Below, in pieces: positions 19,062 through 28,026 of a stretch of DNA of 64,000 bases; the first letter of the stretch is position 1; each line of letters opens with the position of its first letter. Origin of the DNA: Azospirillum sp. RU38E. GTDB lineage: Bacteria; Pseudomonadota; Alphaproteobacteria; Azospirillales; Azospirillaceae. The stretch covers positions 434,001 to 498,000 of the forward strand of contig NZ_FZOI01000001.1 of assembly GCF_900188385.1 (NCBI RefSeq), in the 5' to 3' direction. Position numbers and translations under genes: made by a program. The notes under the pieces are model-generated. The model was not told the origin of the DNA. It made no database searches and saw nothing but the letters and a program-made list of their open reading frames with translations.

Positions 19062-19201
19062 TGCCACCCTCTTCGTCCTGTCGTCGATCCATGCCGGCGG
19101 GGCGGGCCCCGTTTCCTCCCGGCTTTGCCTGTTGCTCAAGCCCCCCTTTATCAGGGTTGGGGTGACCCTAACATCTTGTCTGTCCGTTGTCAGTCTCTTC
19201 G

Positions 19202-19213
19202 GACAACGTTGTC
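19202..19213. promoter_or_regulatory. LacI-type operator GACAACGTTGTC
   Basis: A perfect 12-bp palindrome upstream of the GH3 gene. The same AACGTT-centred core occurs in front of the lacI gene (27177-27190), and a half-conserved version lies before the receptor (19393). This fits an operator of the LacI regulator encoded at 26071-27171. Confidence 0.65.
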
Positions 19214-19392
19214 TGATTTTGTGTCGGCGCCCCCATGCAGACCCCGGTATGAGAGGGGTATGGCAGCCGCCCCCTTCTGTTTGCGCTGCAAAATCATGTT
19301 GCGGAGGCGAAATGGACAGCGATCAGGCCAATGAGTGCGCTTCCATTCCCGGTTTGACCTGTTGGCAAAATCCCACATCCCGCTTTTCCTTC

Positions 19393-19406
19393 TGACAACG
19401 ATGACA
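19393..19406. promoter_or_regulatory. Second LacI-type operator TGACAACGATGACA
   Basis: Imperfect palindrome with one perfect TGACAACG half-site, nine bases upstream of a TTGACA box. It is positioned to control the TonB-dependent receptor. Confidence 0.55.
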
Positions 19407-19414
19407 TAAAGCCC

Positions 19415-19442
19415 TTGACACTGGATGGGCGCGCCGTAATCT
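19415..19442 (+). promoter_or_regulatory. Promoter candidate for the TonB-dependent receptor
   Basis: TTGACA (19415-19420), a 16-base spacer and TAATCT (19437-19442). It lies just downstream of an operator-like palindrome and about 190 bases before the receptor start. Confidence 0.45.
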
Positions 19443-19631
19443 CAGCCCCACAAAGCGTAAAGCGTGCGGTTGAACAAGCGCGCCGTTCTGGGTGGGAAAA
19501 GGCTGATCTCAAGGATCAACAGGGATTCGTTTCAAGATGCCATGGGCTGGGGATGCCCGGGCGTCGTCCCCTTCCTGCGCGTTCGGTGCCTGTCATGGCC
19601 GCCAGTAAACCGAGGATGATGGGAGGGATTG

Positions 19632-22600
19632 ATGAGGGGCGGATATTCATTGCTGGGCCGCACTGCGGCCGTGGCCCTGCTGGCGGGTGTTTCCCCGCTG
19701 GCGCTGGGTGGTCCTGCCATGGCCCAGCAGGCCGGCGCGCAACAGGAAGTTCTGGACGAGATCATCGTCACCGGCGTGCGCGCCTCGCAGCAGCGCTCGG
19801 TGGATATGAAGCGCAGCGAGACCTCCATCGTTGATGCGATCAGCGCCGAAGATATCGGCAAGCTGCCCGACGTGACCATTGCCGACGCGCTGCAGCGCGT
19901 CCCCGGCATTCAGATCCGGCGTGAGGCGGGCGAAGGCAGCACGGTGAATGTGCGCGGCCTGCCGCAGGTCATCACCATGCTGAACGGTGAACAATATCTG
20001 TCCGCCGGCAATCTGGGGGAGGCCAAGCCGAACCTGAGCGATGTGCCGGCCCAGTTAATGAATGCCGTGGTGGTCTATAAGTCCACCGATACGCGCAATG
20101 CCCTGTCGGGCATTTCCGGCACCATCGATCTGCGCACCCGCCGCCCGTCGGACATGCCGGAAGGTATCTCGCTGACCGGTGCGCTGGAAGGCCAGCGCGG
20201 CACGGATACCAAGGGCAAGGATTATCTGGCCAATGGCCTGGTTTCCTGGCGTGGTGATCGTATCGGCGCCCTGGTCTCTGCCGCTGGCAGCAAGGCCAAT
20301 CTGGGCAACAACTATTCCGGTGTTGCCGGCGGCCTGTCCGGCAATAATGACTGGGGCGGCAAGGCCCCCACCGATTTCATCTCCCCGCACGGGTTTGAAA
20401 GCTTCCACCGGGAGGCGGAGCGCAAGCGTCTGGCCGTTTCCGGTGCCTTTGAGGCCGATCTGGGTGAAGGCTTCACCTTCATCGCCGAAGCATTCTACAC
20501 CAAGATGGACGAGTATAACCGCTCGGCCGGTCTCAATATCTCCAACCGCTGGTCCGGTGATGCCTATGGTATCTGGACCAAGCCGACCGTCAGCACGCCG
20601 GTTGGCGTGGGCAAATGGGTGGCGGTGAATGAATATGACATTGATGCCTGGTGGGTGAATTCCTTCTCCGTCAACCGCGTCAACACCTCGGAATCGAAGA
20701 ATTTCAATGCCGAGCTGAATTACGATAATGGCGGGCCGTTCAAGTTTGAATTCCGCGCCATGCGCGCGGATGCTGACCGTCTGTCCATGAATGGACAGGC
20801 GCAGGGTGACCTGTCCAACTGGCGCTATGCCGATGGCCGCTTCAACCTGTTCCGCGATGCCAATGACCGCACGCGCGGCACCTTCTATCCGAAGGAAATC
20901 GCCGACCGCTTCCCGGCGTCGCGCTACACCAACAATATCGTCGGCAGCCTGGGTGGCCGCTATGTCGACCCCAACCCGCTGGGTTATGGCCAGAACCCGC
21001 AGCTTCATTACAATATTTCCGGTGGCCATCCGGTATGGACTGGCTTTGACAAGCAGATTTCCGGCGGCCTGGGGGCTGGCAAGACCCTGACCGATTATAT
21101 GGCCAACAAGGACAGCTATGCCATCGGCGCCTTCTCCTCTGAAGGCAATAACGAGGCCACCAGCGACCTGTCGGTCTATCGCGCCGATGGCCATTATGAT
21201 TTTGAGGAACCGTTCCTGGGCTTCCTCAACAAGGTGGATGTCGGCATCCGCCGCAGCGACCGGTCGGTCAGCATCGAGCAGTTCCACCTCTTCTCCAATT
21301 TCTACAAGGGCCAGGGCGTCAATATGGCGGGCCAGCCCAACACCAGCGGTTGTTCGGCCCAGTGGAAGGCCATCGACGTGGTGATGAACCAGAACCAGTG
21401 CCAGGCGGGTGAGTTTGTGCCCGATCCGGTGACGGGCAAGCCGGTCTTCCAGGGCTATACGGTCAATGCGCCGACGCGGCTGGATACCTATAATAATGTC
21501 ATCTGGGTGAAGGATTTGGGCTCCATCACCTCTGGCATTCCCGGTTTCTGGGCCATCGATCCGCGTGATTTCGACGATCCGGAGGCCTTCCACAAGAAGG
21601 TGTTCGGCGGTGCTGATCGGGTGATCGTGCCCGGCCAGTCTTATGATGTCGATATGTGGGAGGATAGCGGCTACGTTAACACGCACTTCGCCTATGGTCC
21701 GCTGTCCGGTACTGCCGGCCTGAAGATCATCCGCACGGAATTGCAGGTGCGCCAGAACATCACCGGTGAGACCAAGAATTATGGCGACACCAATAATGAT
21801 GTCGGCGATGTCACCAGCCGCCGCAGCTATTACGATTATCTGCCGGCGGTGAACGCCGCCTATGATGTCGATGATAATCTGCGTCTGCGCTTCAGCTATT
21901 CCAAGACCATGCAGCCGTTGGACCTGCTGCGCTATGGCGGGGCGCTGAAGATCAACACGGCCGATGATCCGAAGCTGGGCATTCGTGTGGTTACCAGTGC
22001 TGAATCGGCCGGCAATCCCGAGCTTGATCCCTGGCGGTCGGATAATTGGGATGCGGCGGTGGAATATTATATCGGCCGGGCCAGTATGCTGAACCTGTCG
22101 GCCTTCCGCCTGAATATCGACAGCTATGTCGTCACCCGCACCACCAATGACGGGCGTTATCCCGACCAGGATGGGGTGATCCGCAACACCGTGCCCGTCA
22201 CCCGCCCGCAGCAGGGCGAGGGCGGCAAGGTGGAAGGGATCGAAGTGGGGGCCAAGCTCTCCTTCAAGGATTTCCTGGACGAGGGTAGCTTCTTCTCCAA
22301 CTTCGGTCTGGATACGAACTACACCTACTCGCCCAGCGAACAGACCCTGTCCAAGAAAACGCCGGACGGCAAAGACATCACGGCACCGTTCGACGACAAT
22401 TCGAAGCATCAGGTCAATGTCGTTGCCTGGTATCAGGATGATAATCTGCAGGCTCGTATCGCCTATAATTACCGCAGCAAGCGGTTGCAGAATGTCTTCG
22501 ATGGTCAGTTCCCGGTCTATCAGCAAGCCTCGCAATATGTTGATATGAACGTCAGCTACGCCATCAACGAAAACATCACCGTCTATGCCAACGGGTCCAA

Positions 22601-22715
22601 TGTCCTGGGCGAGCGGGAGGATTACGTGGTGGAGTTCGCCAAAGGCATCACCCAATATGCCTGGCAGAACGAGTATGAGCCCCGCTACACGCTGGGTGTT
22701 CGCTTCAAGTGGTGA
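19632..22715 (+). CDS. TonB-dependent receptor, carbohydrate type
   Basis: Outer-membrane active transporter of 1027 aa. It has a signal peptide (MAQQAGAQ boundary), a TonB-box-like LDEIIVTGVRASQ, a plug with KLPDVTIADALQRVPGIQI and VNVRGL, and a long barrel ending in YTLGVRFKW. The GKLPD-TIADALQRVPGIQI plug is typical of the large receptors of Xanthomonas/Caulobacter/sphingomonad type used for sugars. The ATG at 19632 has GGGAGGGA immediately upstream. The neighbouring GH3 enzyme, halogenases and LacI regulator support a role in glycan uptake. The exact ligand cannot be read from the sequence. Confidence 0.92.
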   Translation: MRGGYSLLGRTAAVALLAGVSPLALGGPAMAQQAGAQQEVLDEIIVTGVRASQQRSVDMKRSETSIVDAISAEDIGKLPDVTIADALQRVPGIQIRREAGEGSTVNVRGLPQVITMLNGEQYLSAGNLGEAKPNLSDVPAQLMNAVVVYKSTDTRNALSGISGTIDLRTRRPSDMPEGISLTGALEGQRGTDTKGKDYLANGLVSWRGDRIGALVSAAGSKANLGNNYSGVAGGLSGNNDWGGKAPTDFISPHGFESFHREAERKRLAVSGAFEADLGEGFTFIAEAFYTKMDEYNRSAGLNISNRWSGDAYGIWTKPTVSTPVGVGKWVAVNEYDIDAWWVNSFSVNRVNTSESKNFNAELNYDNGGPFKFEFRAMRADADRLSMNGQAQGDLSNWRYADGRFNLFRDANDRTRGTFYPKEIADRFPASRYTNNIVGSLGGRYVDPNPLGYGQNPQLHYNISGGHPVWTGFDKQISGGLGAGKTLTDYMANKDSYAIGAFSSEGNNEATSDLSVYRADGHYDFEEPFLGFLNKVDVGIRRSDRSVSIEQFHLFSNFYKGQGVNMAGQPNTSGCSAQWKAIDVVMNQNQCQAGEFVPDPVTGKPVFQGYTVNAPTRLDTYNNVIWVKDLGSITSGIPGFWAIDPRDFDDPEAFHKKVFGGADRVIVPGQSYDVDMWEDSGYVNTHFAYGPLSGTAGLKIIRTELQVRQNITGETKNYGDTNNDVGDVTSRRSYYDYLPAVNAAYDVDDNLRLRFSYSKTMQPLDLLRYGGALKINTADDPKLGIRVVTSAESAGNPELDPWRSDNWDAAVEYYIGRASMLNLSAFRLNIDSYVVTRTTNDGRYPDQDGVIRNTVPVTRPQQGEGGKVEGIEVGAKLSFKDFLDEGSFFSNFGLDTNYTYSPSEQTLSKKTPDGKDITAPFDDNSKHQVNVVAWYQDDNLQARIAYNYRSKRLQNVFDGQFPVYQQASQYVDMNVSYAINENITVYANGSNVLGEREDYVVEFAKGITQYAWQNEYEPRYTLGVRFKW

Positions 22716-22733
22716 TCGGGTAAGCACCGCCGG

Positions 22734-22766
22734 CGCCCCCCGACCTTGACGGGTCGGGGGCGTTGT
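22734..22766 (+). terminator. Intrinsic terminator after the receptor gene
   Basis: CGCCCCCCGACC pairs with GGGTCGGGGGCG across a short TTGAC loop and is followed by TTGTT. It separates the receptor from the halogenase genes. Confidence 0.65.
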
Positions 22767-22807
22767 TCTGTTGATGAAGTGTCGGTCTGGCGAGTTTTTC
22801 TGCATCA

Positions 22808-22892
22808 CCGTCACCCCGGCGAAGGCCGGGGTCCAGTATCGTAGAGAAAAGCGCCTGTGGCCCCTGGACCCCGGCCTTCGCCGGGGTGACGG
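22808..22892. repeat. Large inverted repeat of the GTCACCCCGGC family
   Basis: Two perfect 29-base arms (22808-22836 and 22864-22892) in inverted orientation around a 27-base centre. Each arm itself folds through CCCCGGC/GCCGGGG. It shares its core with the short element at 6731-6758. This is the paired (BIME-like) form of the repeat. Confidence 0.75.
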
Positions 22893-22983
22893 AGTGAAGA
22901 GCGTAATTAATTGATAATAAATAGTAATTTTTCATACAAACATTGAGGGCGGCAAACGCCCGTCAGGCCAAATGGGGGGAGCA

Positions 22984-24522
22984 ATGGGGGAGCGCATCCG
23001 CGATCTGGTGATTGTTGGCGGGGGAACGGCCGGCTGGATGGTGGCCGCCGCTATGGCGGACCATTTCCGCGGGTCCGGTCCCCGCATCACCCTGGTGGAA
23101 AGCAGTACCATCGGCACCATCGGGGTGGGGGAGGCGACGATCCCCACCATCCGCCGCTTTTACCAATCTTTGGGCCTGCGCGATCTGGATGTGCTGAAGG
23201 CCACGCATGGCACGGTGAAACTGGGCATCCGTTTTGATGGCTGGACCGGCGATGGCGGCGGCTTCATCCATCCGTTCGGGCTGCATGGCCAGGATCTGCG
23301 CGGCATCCCCTTCCATCATTACTGGCTGCGCGCCCGCACCGCCGGGCTGGGTGGCGCGTTTGGGGATTATTCGCTGGCCGTGGCTCTCGCCAAGGCGGGG
23401 CGTTTCACCCTGCCATCGGCCAATCCGCCCTCTACCCTGTCCGTCTTTGACTGGGCGCTGCATTTCGATGCCGGGCTGTTTGCCGGGCTGATGCGACAGG
23501 TGGCCGAACAGCGTGGCGTGCGCCGCATCGATGCCCGCATCGAACAGGTGCAGCAGCGCGGGGAGGATGGCCATATCACCGGCCTGCTGCTGGATGATGG
23601 GCGGGTGGTGACGGGCGACCTGTTTGTCGATTGCTCCGGCTTCCAGGGGCTGTTGATCGAAGGGGCGATGCAGGCCGGCTATCAGGATTGGGGGCAATGG
23701 CTGCTCTGTGACCGGGCCCTGGCGGCGCAAGGTCCGGCCCTGTCCCCGCCACCACCCTTCACGCGAGTGACGGCGCAACAGGCCGGCTGGCGCTGGACCA
23801 TCCCGTTGCAGCACCGCACCGGCCATGGCTATGTCTATTCCAGCCGCCATATCGATGATGCGGCGGCGGAGGCGGAATTGCTGGCCGCCATCGGCGCCAA
23901 GCCCACCGTCGGCCCGCGCCGCATCGCCTTCACCCCCGGTCGCCGCACCCAGGCCTGGAAGGGCAATTGCGTATCCATCGGCCTGTCATCGGGCTTTCTG
24001 GAACCGCTGGAATCCACCTCCATCGCCCTGATCGAAACCGGCATTGAAAAGCTGAAACAGCTTTTCCCCGACCGCGATATGGACCCGACGCTGGCGGCGG
24101 AATTCAACGACTGGTCCCGGCGGGAGATGGAGCGGGTGCGCGATTTCATCATCCTGCATTACTGGCTGAACCGGCGGGGGGAGGCGTTCTGGCAGGATTG
24201 CCGCGCTGTGGACCTGCCGGACAGTCTGGCCCATAAGGTGGATTTGTTCCGCCGCCGGGGCCACCTGGTGCGCTATCGCTGGGAAATGTTCCACCCGGAC
24301 AGTTGGCTGGCCATCTTCGCCGGTTTCGGCTTCCTGCCGGAACGGTATGATCCGGCGCTGGACGGCATGGATGTGGCCAGCCTGGACCGGGCGCTGGCCG
24401 GGATGCGCCAGGCCATCGCCACGGCGGTGGCCGACTGCCCGAGCCATGAAGAGTTCATTGAACATTATGCGCGGGTGGCCGCCCCCACCTTATCCACCTC
24501 CACAGCAGGAAACGCCCGATGA
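22984..24522 (+). CDS. Flavin-dependent tryptophan halogenase-like protein (1)
   Basis: FADH2-dependent halogenase family protein of 512 aa. The nucleotide-binding GGGTAGW is at about residues 12-18 and GVGEATIPTI follows. A lysine lies in VKLGIRFDGW at the place of the catalytic lysine, the family motif WRWTIP (WxWxIP) is present, and GFLEPLEST contains the expected glutamate-serine pair. The ATG at 22984 has GGGGGA close upstream; an ATG at 22972 is possible. Its ATGA overlap with the next gene shows tight coupling. Homologues often accompany TonB-dependent receptors in glycan loci, where true substrates are mostly unknown. Confidence 0.9.
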   Translation: MGERIRDLVIVGGGTAGWMVAAAMADHFRGSGPRITLVESSTIGTIGVGEATIPTIRRFYQSLGLRDLDVLKATHGTVKLGIRFDGWTGDGGGFIHPFGLHGQDLRGIPFHHYWLRARTAGLGGAFGDYSLAVALAKAGRFTLPSANPPSTLSVFDWALHFDAGLFAGLMRQVAEQRGVRRIDARIEQVQQRGEDGHITGLLLDDGRVVTGDLFVDCSGFQGLLIEGAMQAGYQDWGQWLLCDRALAAQGPALSPPPPFTRVTAQQAGWRWTIPLQHRTGHGYVYSSRHIDDAAAEAELLAAIGAKPTVGPRRIAFTPGRRTQAWKGNCVSIGLSSGFLEPLESTSIALIETGIEKLKQLFPDRDMDPTLAAEFNDWSRREMERVRDFIILHYWLNRRGEAFWQDCRAVDLPDSLAHKVDLFRRRGHLVRYRWEMFHPDSWLAIFAGFGFLPERYDPALDGMDVASLDRALAGMRQAIATAVADCPSHEEFIEHYARVAAPTLSTSTAGNAR

Positions 24523-26024
24523 AGCCGTTGCGCAGGATCGTCATTGCCGGTGGTGGCACGGCCGGCTGGATCACCGCCGCCATGCTGTCGCACCTGCTGA
24601 ACGGCAGCGCCACGGCGGTGGAACTGGTGGAATCCGAGGAGATCGGCACCATCGGGGTGGGTGAAAGCACCATCCCGCCCTTCATCACCCTGCTGCGCAA
24701 CCTGGGCATTGATGAGCAGGATTTCATCCGCCAGACCAGCGCCAGCTTCAAGCTGGGCATCCGGTTCCGTGACTGGTACCGGCTGGGCAGTGGCTATTTC
24801 CATCCGTTCGGCGCCATTGGCGGCCAGATCGATGTGCATGAATTCTATCAATGCTGGCTGCGGGCCAAGGCCCATGGCCACCCCTCGGCCCTGATGGATT
24901 TCGCACCGGCCGCCATCATGGCGGATGAATATCGTTTCATGCTGCCCTTCAAGGCGCAGCGCACCATGGTGGGTGCCGCCTCCTACGCGCTGCATGTGGA
25001 TGCCAAGCGGGTGGCAACCTATCTGCGCCGCTATGCCGAGGAGCGCGGGGCCGTGCGCACCGAAGGCCGGATCGAGCGGGTGCGCACCCGCCCCGATGGC
25101 GCGATTGAGGCGCTGTGCCTGCGCGACGGGCGGGAAGTCACAGGCGATTTCTTCATTGATTGCACCGGCTTCCGCTCCCTGCTGGTGGGGCAGACGCTGG
25201 GGGTGGGGCTGATCGACTGGTCGGATCAGCTTCTCTGTGACCGCGCCGTGGCGGTACAGACGGAAAATACCGGCGACACCCATCCGTTTACATTGTCGGA
25301 GGCGCTGGGCCATGGCTGGCGCTGGCGCATTCCGCTGCAGCACCGGGCCGGCAATGGCTATGTCTATTCCAGCCGCTTCCTGTCCGATGAGGAGGCGGTG
25401 GCGACCCTGCGCAGCAAGCTGCAAGGCCGGCTGCTGACCGAGCCGGCCATCATCCCCTTCAAGACCGGGATGCGGGCGCGGATGTGGGAGAAGAACTGTC
25501 TGGCCCTGGGGCTGGCGGCCGGCTTCATCGAACCGCTGGAATCCACCGCCATCCATCTGGTTTACCGGGCTGTGGATCATCTGGCCCGCTTCTTCCCCGA
25601 TCAGGATTGCGATCCGGCCCTGGCAGCCGAATTCAACCGCCGCATGGGGGCGGAATATGAGGAGGTGAAGGATTTCATCGTCCTGCATTATTGCCTGAGC
25701 CAGCGCGACGACACGCCCTTCTGGCAGGCCTGCCGCCAGGCCCCGGTGCCGGCCTCCCTGCGTGCCCGGCTGGACCTGTTCCGGGCCAGCGGCGTGCTGC
25801 GCGAAGGGCTGGAGGAGCTGTTCCGCGCCGTGTCCTGGCAATCTGTTTATGAGGGGATGGGCGTGCGGCCGGCCCGTTATCAAGGGCTGGTGGAGACGCT
25901 GCCCTTGTCGGTGATCACCGAAACCCTGGACCGTTCCGCCCCGATCCTGCGCGCGCAGGTGAAGGGCCTGCCCAGCCATGATGAATTCCTGCGCACCCAT
26001 TGCGCGGCGGAACGGGATTTTTGA
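24519..26024 (+). CDS. Flavin-dependent tryptophan halogenase-like protein (2)
   Basis: A 501-aa paralogue of the preceding gene. It carries GGGTAGW near the N-terminus, GVGESTIPPF, KLGIRFRDWY with the conserved lysine, WRWRIPLQHR and GFIEPLEST. The two proteins are clearly homologous but quite diverged, so they are unlikely to be a recent duplication and may act on different substrates or as partners. Its start overlaps the previous stop by four bases. A convergent lacI gene ends 46 bases downstream. Confidence 0.9.
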   Translation: MKPLRRIVIAGGGTAGWITAAMLSHLLNGSATAVELVESEEIGTIGVGESTIPPFITLLRNLGIDEQDFIRQTSASFKLGIRFRDWYRLGSGYFHPFGAIGGQIDVHEFYQCWLRAKAHGHPSALMDFAPAAIMADEYRFMLPFKAQRTMVGAASYALHVDAKRVATYLRRYAEERGAVRTEGRIERVRTRPDGAIEALCLRDGREVTGDFFIDCTGFRSLLVGQTLGVGLIDWSDQLLCDRAVAVQTENTGDTHPFTLSEALGHGWRWRIPLQHRAGNGYVYSSRFLSDEEAVATLRSKLQGRLLTEPAIIPFKTGMRARMWEKNCLALGLAAGFIEPLESTAIHLVYRAVDHLARFFPDQDCDPALAAEFNRRMGAEYEEVKDFIVLHYCLSQRDDTPFWQACRQAPVPASLRARLDLFRASGVLREGLEELFRAVSWQSVYEGMGVRPARYQGLVETLPLSVITETLDRSAPILRAQVKGLPSHDEFLRTHCAAERDF

Positions 26025-26070
26025 GGGGGTGGGAGGGCGACGCTGAAGTGTCTTCTCCCGCCGGCCCCCC

Positions 26071-27171
26071 TCACCGCCGCGAGGGCGGGGCGGTGGAGCG
26101 GCGGATCACCACATTATGCGGCAAAACCCGGTGGGGGGCCGGCTTCGGCCCGTCGGGCTGGCGGCGGTGGGCCAGCATGGCGATCAGCAGTTCGGCCGCC
26201 GCATCTGCCATATCCTGAATCGGCTGGCGCACCGTGGTCAGCGGCGGCCAGACCATTTCCGACAATTGGATATCGTCGAAACCCACCACCGACAGGTCGG
26301 TGGGCAGCGACAGGCCCCGGTCATGCGCCACGGACAGCACGCCGGCGGCCATTTCATCATTGCTGGCGAAGATGGCGGTGGGCGGGTTCTTCAGCGTCAG
26401 CAGCCGCCGCGCTGGGGCCAGCGATGACCGATAGGTGAAGCCGCCCTGTTCCACGATCTCCTCATCCGGCTCCAGCCCATATTCACGCAGGGCGTCGCAA
26501 TAACCGCCATAGCGCAGATCGGTGCCGGCATGGTTGGGCAGCCCCTTGATGAAGCCGATGCGGCGATGGCCGAAGGCCAGCAGATGCAGGGTGATGTCGG
26601 CCGCCGCCGCCCGCTCGTCAATGCGCACAGAGGCGCTGTCCGCCCGTTCCACCGCGGGGGTGATGCGGACATGGGGGATGTCCGCTTCTGACAACATGCG
26701 CAGCACCTCATCATTATCGGTGACCGGGGCCGTCAGCACCACGCCATCCAGGCTCAACTGATGCACCAGATTATGCACCCGTTCGGCCACATCGGCGGCG
26801 CTGTAATCAATTTCCTCGATCAGCAGATGGTAACCCTCTGACCGGCAATGGCGCAGCAGGCCGATCTGGATTTCGCCCGTATAGGGGCCACCCGGATCGC
26901 CATAAATATGGGCGATCAGATAGGAACGGTCGCCCTTCAGGCTTTGGGCCGAGCGGTTGGGCTGGAACTTCAGTTCCACCATCGCCTTCATCACCCGCTC
27001 GCGCGTTTCCGCGCTGACATAGCGTTCATTATTCATGACGCGGGAGACGGTTTTGATGGAGGCGCCGGCGGCGCGGGCCACATCAATGATTGTCGGCTTG
27101 CGCTCGACCAATTTTCCCACCCGTTGGCTTGTCGTTTGGCTATCCGTCTCACGCGCGGAAAGGCTTGGCAA
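26071..27171 (-). CDS. LacI family transcriptional regulator
   Basis: Sugar-responsive repressor of 366 aa. The helix-turn-helix TIIDVARAAGASIKTVSRVMNNE (about residues 27-49) and hinge QSLKGDRSYLI lead into a periplasmic-binding-type domain (VVGFDDIQLSEMVWPPLTTV). No ATG precedes the HTH; TTG at 27171 is the longest start, and GTG at 27120 or TTG at 27111 are equally possible. A palindrome TGATAACGTTGTCA lies six bases upstream of the longest start, and related sites occur before the GH3 and receptor genes. This suggests autoregulation plus control of the glycan locus. Confidence 0.92.
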   Translation of the reverse strand: MPSLSARETDSQTTSQRVGKLVERKPTIIDVARAAGASIKTVSRVMNNERYVSAETRERVMKAMVELKFQPNRSAQSLKGDRSYLIAHIYGDPGGPYTGEIQIGLLRHCRSEGYHLLIEEIDYSAADVAERVHNLVHQLSLDGVVLTAPVTDNDEVLRMLSEADIPHVRITPAVERADSASVRIDERAAAADITLHLLAFGHRRIGFIKGLPNHAGTDLRYGGYCDALREYGLEPDEEIVEQGGFTYRSSLAPARRLLTLKNPPTAIFASNDEMAAGVLSVAHDRGLSLPTDLSVVGFDDIQLSEMVWPPLTTVRQPIQDMADAAAELLIAMLAHRRQPDGPKPAPHRVLPHNVVIRRSTAPPSRR

Positions 27172-27176
27172 GGAAA

Positions 27177-27190
27177 TGATAACGTTGTCA
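27177..27190. promoter_or_regulatory. LacI-type operator TGATAACGTTGTCA
   Basis: Near-perfect 14-bp palindrome directly upstream of the lacI gene. It matches the sites at 19202 and 19393. Most simply an autoregulatory operator. Confidence 0.65.
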
Positions 27191-27241
27191 TATGTATTGT
27201 CAGCGTTTTTCTACTGCCGGCCCCCCGCTTGACCTGTCCCC

Positions 27242-27352
27242 CCGCCAAGGTTATCCAGAAGCTGCTCTGGCGGAGCTGAACCGGGGTGGCCAAGGTCCAC
27301 CGGGATAACTAAGTGCTCCGAAACGGGTCGGGAACCCGGTTGAAGGAAGCAC
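27242..27352 (+). promoter_or_regulatory. Structured 5' leader, candidate riboswitch or translational control element
   Basis: The leader can fold almost completely. GTTATCC (27250-27256) pairs with GGATAAC (27303-27309), enclosing CCAGA/TCTGG and GGTGG/CCACC hairpins. Downstream GTGCTCC (27313-27319) pairs with GG-A-AGCAC (27345-27352) around CGGGT/ACCCG. The last stem contains GAAGGAAG, the ribosome site of the CAT-like gene that starts at 27356, so folding would block translation. With a cystathionine enzyme downstream, a methionine or SAM-type ligand is plausible. I cannot match it to a named class. Confidence 0.45.
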
Positions 27353-27355
27353 CAG

Positions 27356-28003
27356 ATGCCCCCACTGACAGACCGCAGCCGCCAGATTGCCCTGTTCCAC
27401 CGCTATGACCAGCCCGCCGTGAACATCACGGCAGAGGCGGAATGCGCCGATTACACCATTGCCGCCAAGCAAGCCGGCATCCCGCCCTTTGCCCTGATGC
27501 TGCACGCCATCGGCCGCGCCAGCCTGGAGATTGAGAATTTCCGCCTGCGCCTGCTGGATGGCGTGGTGAACCGGGTGGAGGTACTGACACTTGGCTATAC
27601 CGTGCTGGGGCCGGGGGATAATCTCAATTTCTCCAGCGTCGCCTATCAGGCGGATCGGATGGGCTTCGTGCAGGATTATCTGGCCGACCGCGCGCTGGCA
27701 CGCGCGGCGACGGAACTGCGCATGCTGCCGATGACGCACCGGGACTATCTGTTCACCACCTGTATGCCCTGGCTGCGCTTCACCGCCATTCAGCATCCCA
27801 TGGCGCGCTTTGGCGATTGCTCCATCCCCAATATCGCCGTGGGCCGGTTTGACCGGACAGGGGGGCGGCTGCGTTTCCCCCTGGCGGTGCAGGCCCATCA
27901 TGGCTTGGTGGATGGCATCCATATTCACCGCTTCATCACCCGCGTTCAGGACATCCTGGGGGAGATTGCGGATAATCCGGGGCTTCTGACCCCGCGCGCA
28001 TAA
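27356..28003 (+). CDS. CAT-fold O-acetyltransferase (chloramphenicol acetyltransferase-like)
   Basis: Acetyl-CoA-dependent acyltransferase of 215 aa with the fold of type A chloramphenicol acetyltransferases. The catalytic motif HHGLVDGIH (HHxxxDG, about residues 181-189) is near the C-terminus in VQAHHGLVDG, and the N-terminal PPFALMLHAIGRASLEIENFRLR matches the CAT trimer region. It is co-transcribed with the cystathionine gamma-type gene 23 bases downstream and stands behind a structured leader. That context argues for a metabolic acyl acceptor, for instance homoserine or serine, rather than antibiotic resistance. The fold assignment is firm; the substrate is inference. Confidence 0.8.
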   Translation: MPPLTDRSRQIALFHRYDQPAVNITAEAECADYTIAAKQAGIPPFALMLHAIGRASLEIENFRLRLLDGVVNRVEVLTLGYTVLGPGDNLNFSSVAYQADRMGFVQDYLADRALARAATELRMLPMTHRDYLFTTCMPWLRFTAIQHPMARFGDCSIPNIAVGRFDRTGGRLRFPLAVQAHHGLVDGIHIHRFITRVQDILGEIADNPGLLTPRA

Positions 28004-28026
28004 AAACCATAAAGGGAGTTCAGCCG

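Larger units (their letters stand above)
19062..19631. other. Divergent regulatory region between GH3 and receptor genes
   Basis: No gene is supported in these 570 bases. It holds two LacI-type operator-like palindromes (19202-19213 and 19393-19406) and a promoter candidate (TTGACA at 19415) for the receptor, each listed separately. Confidence 0.5.

Noticed and set aside
27356-28003. Chloramphenicol resistance gene
   Set aside because: The CAT fold is clear, but the operon with a cystathionine enzyme and the regulated leader point to metabolism; no resistance context is present.
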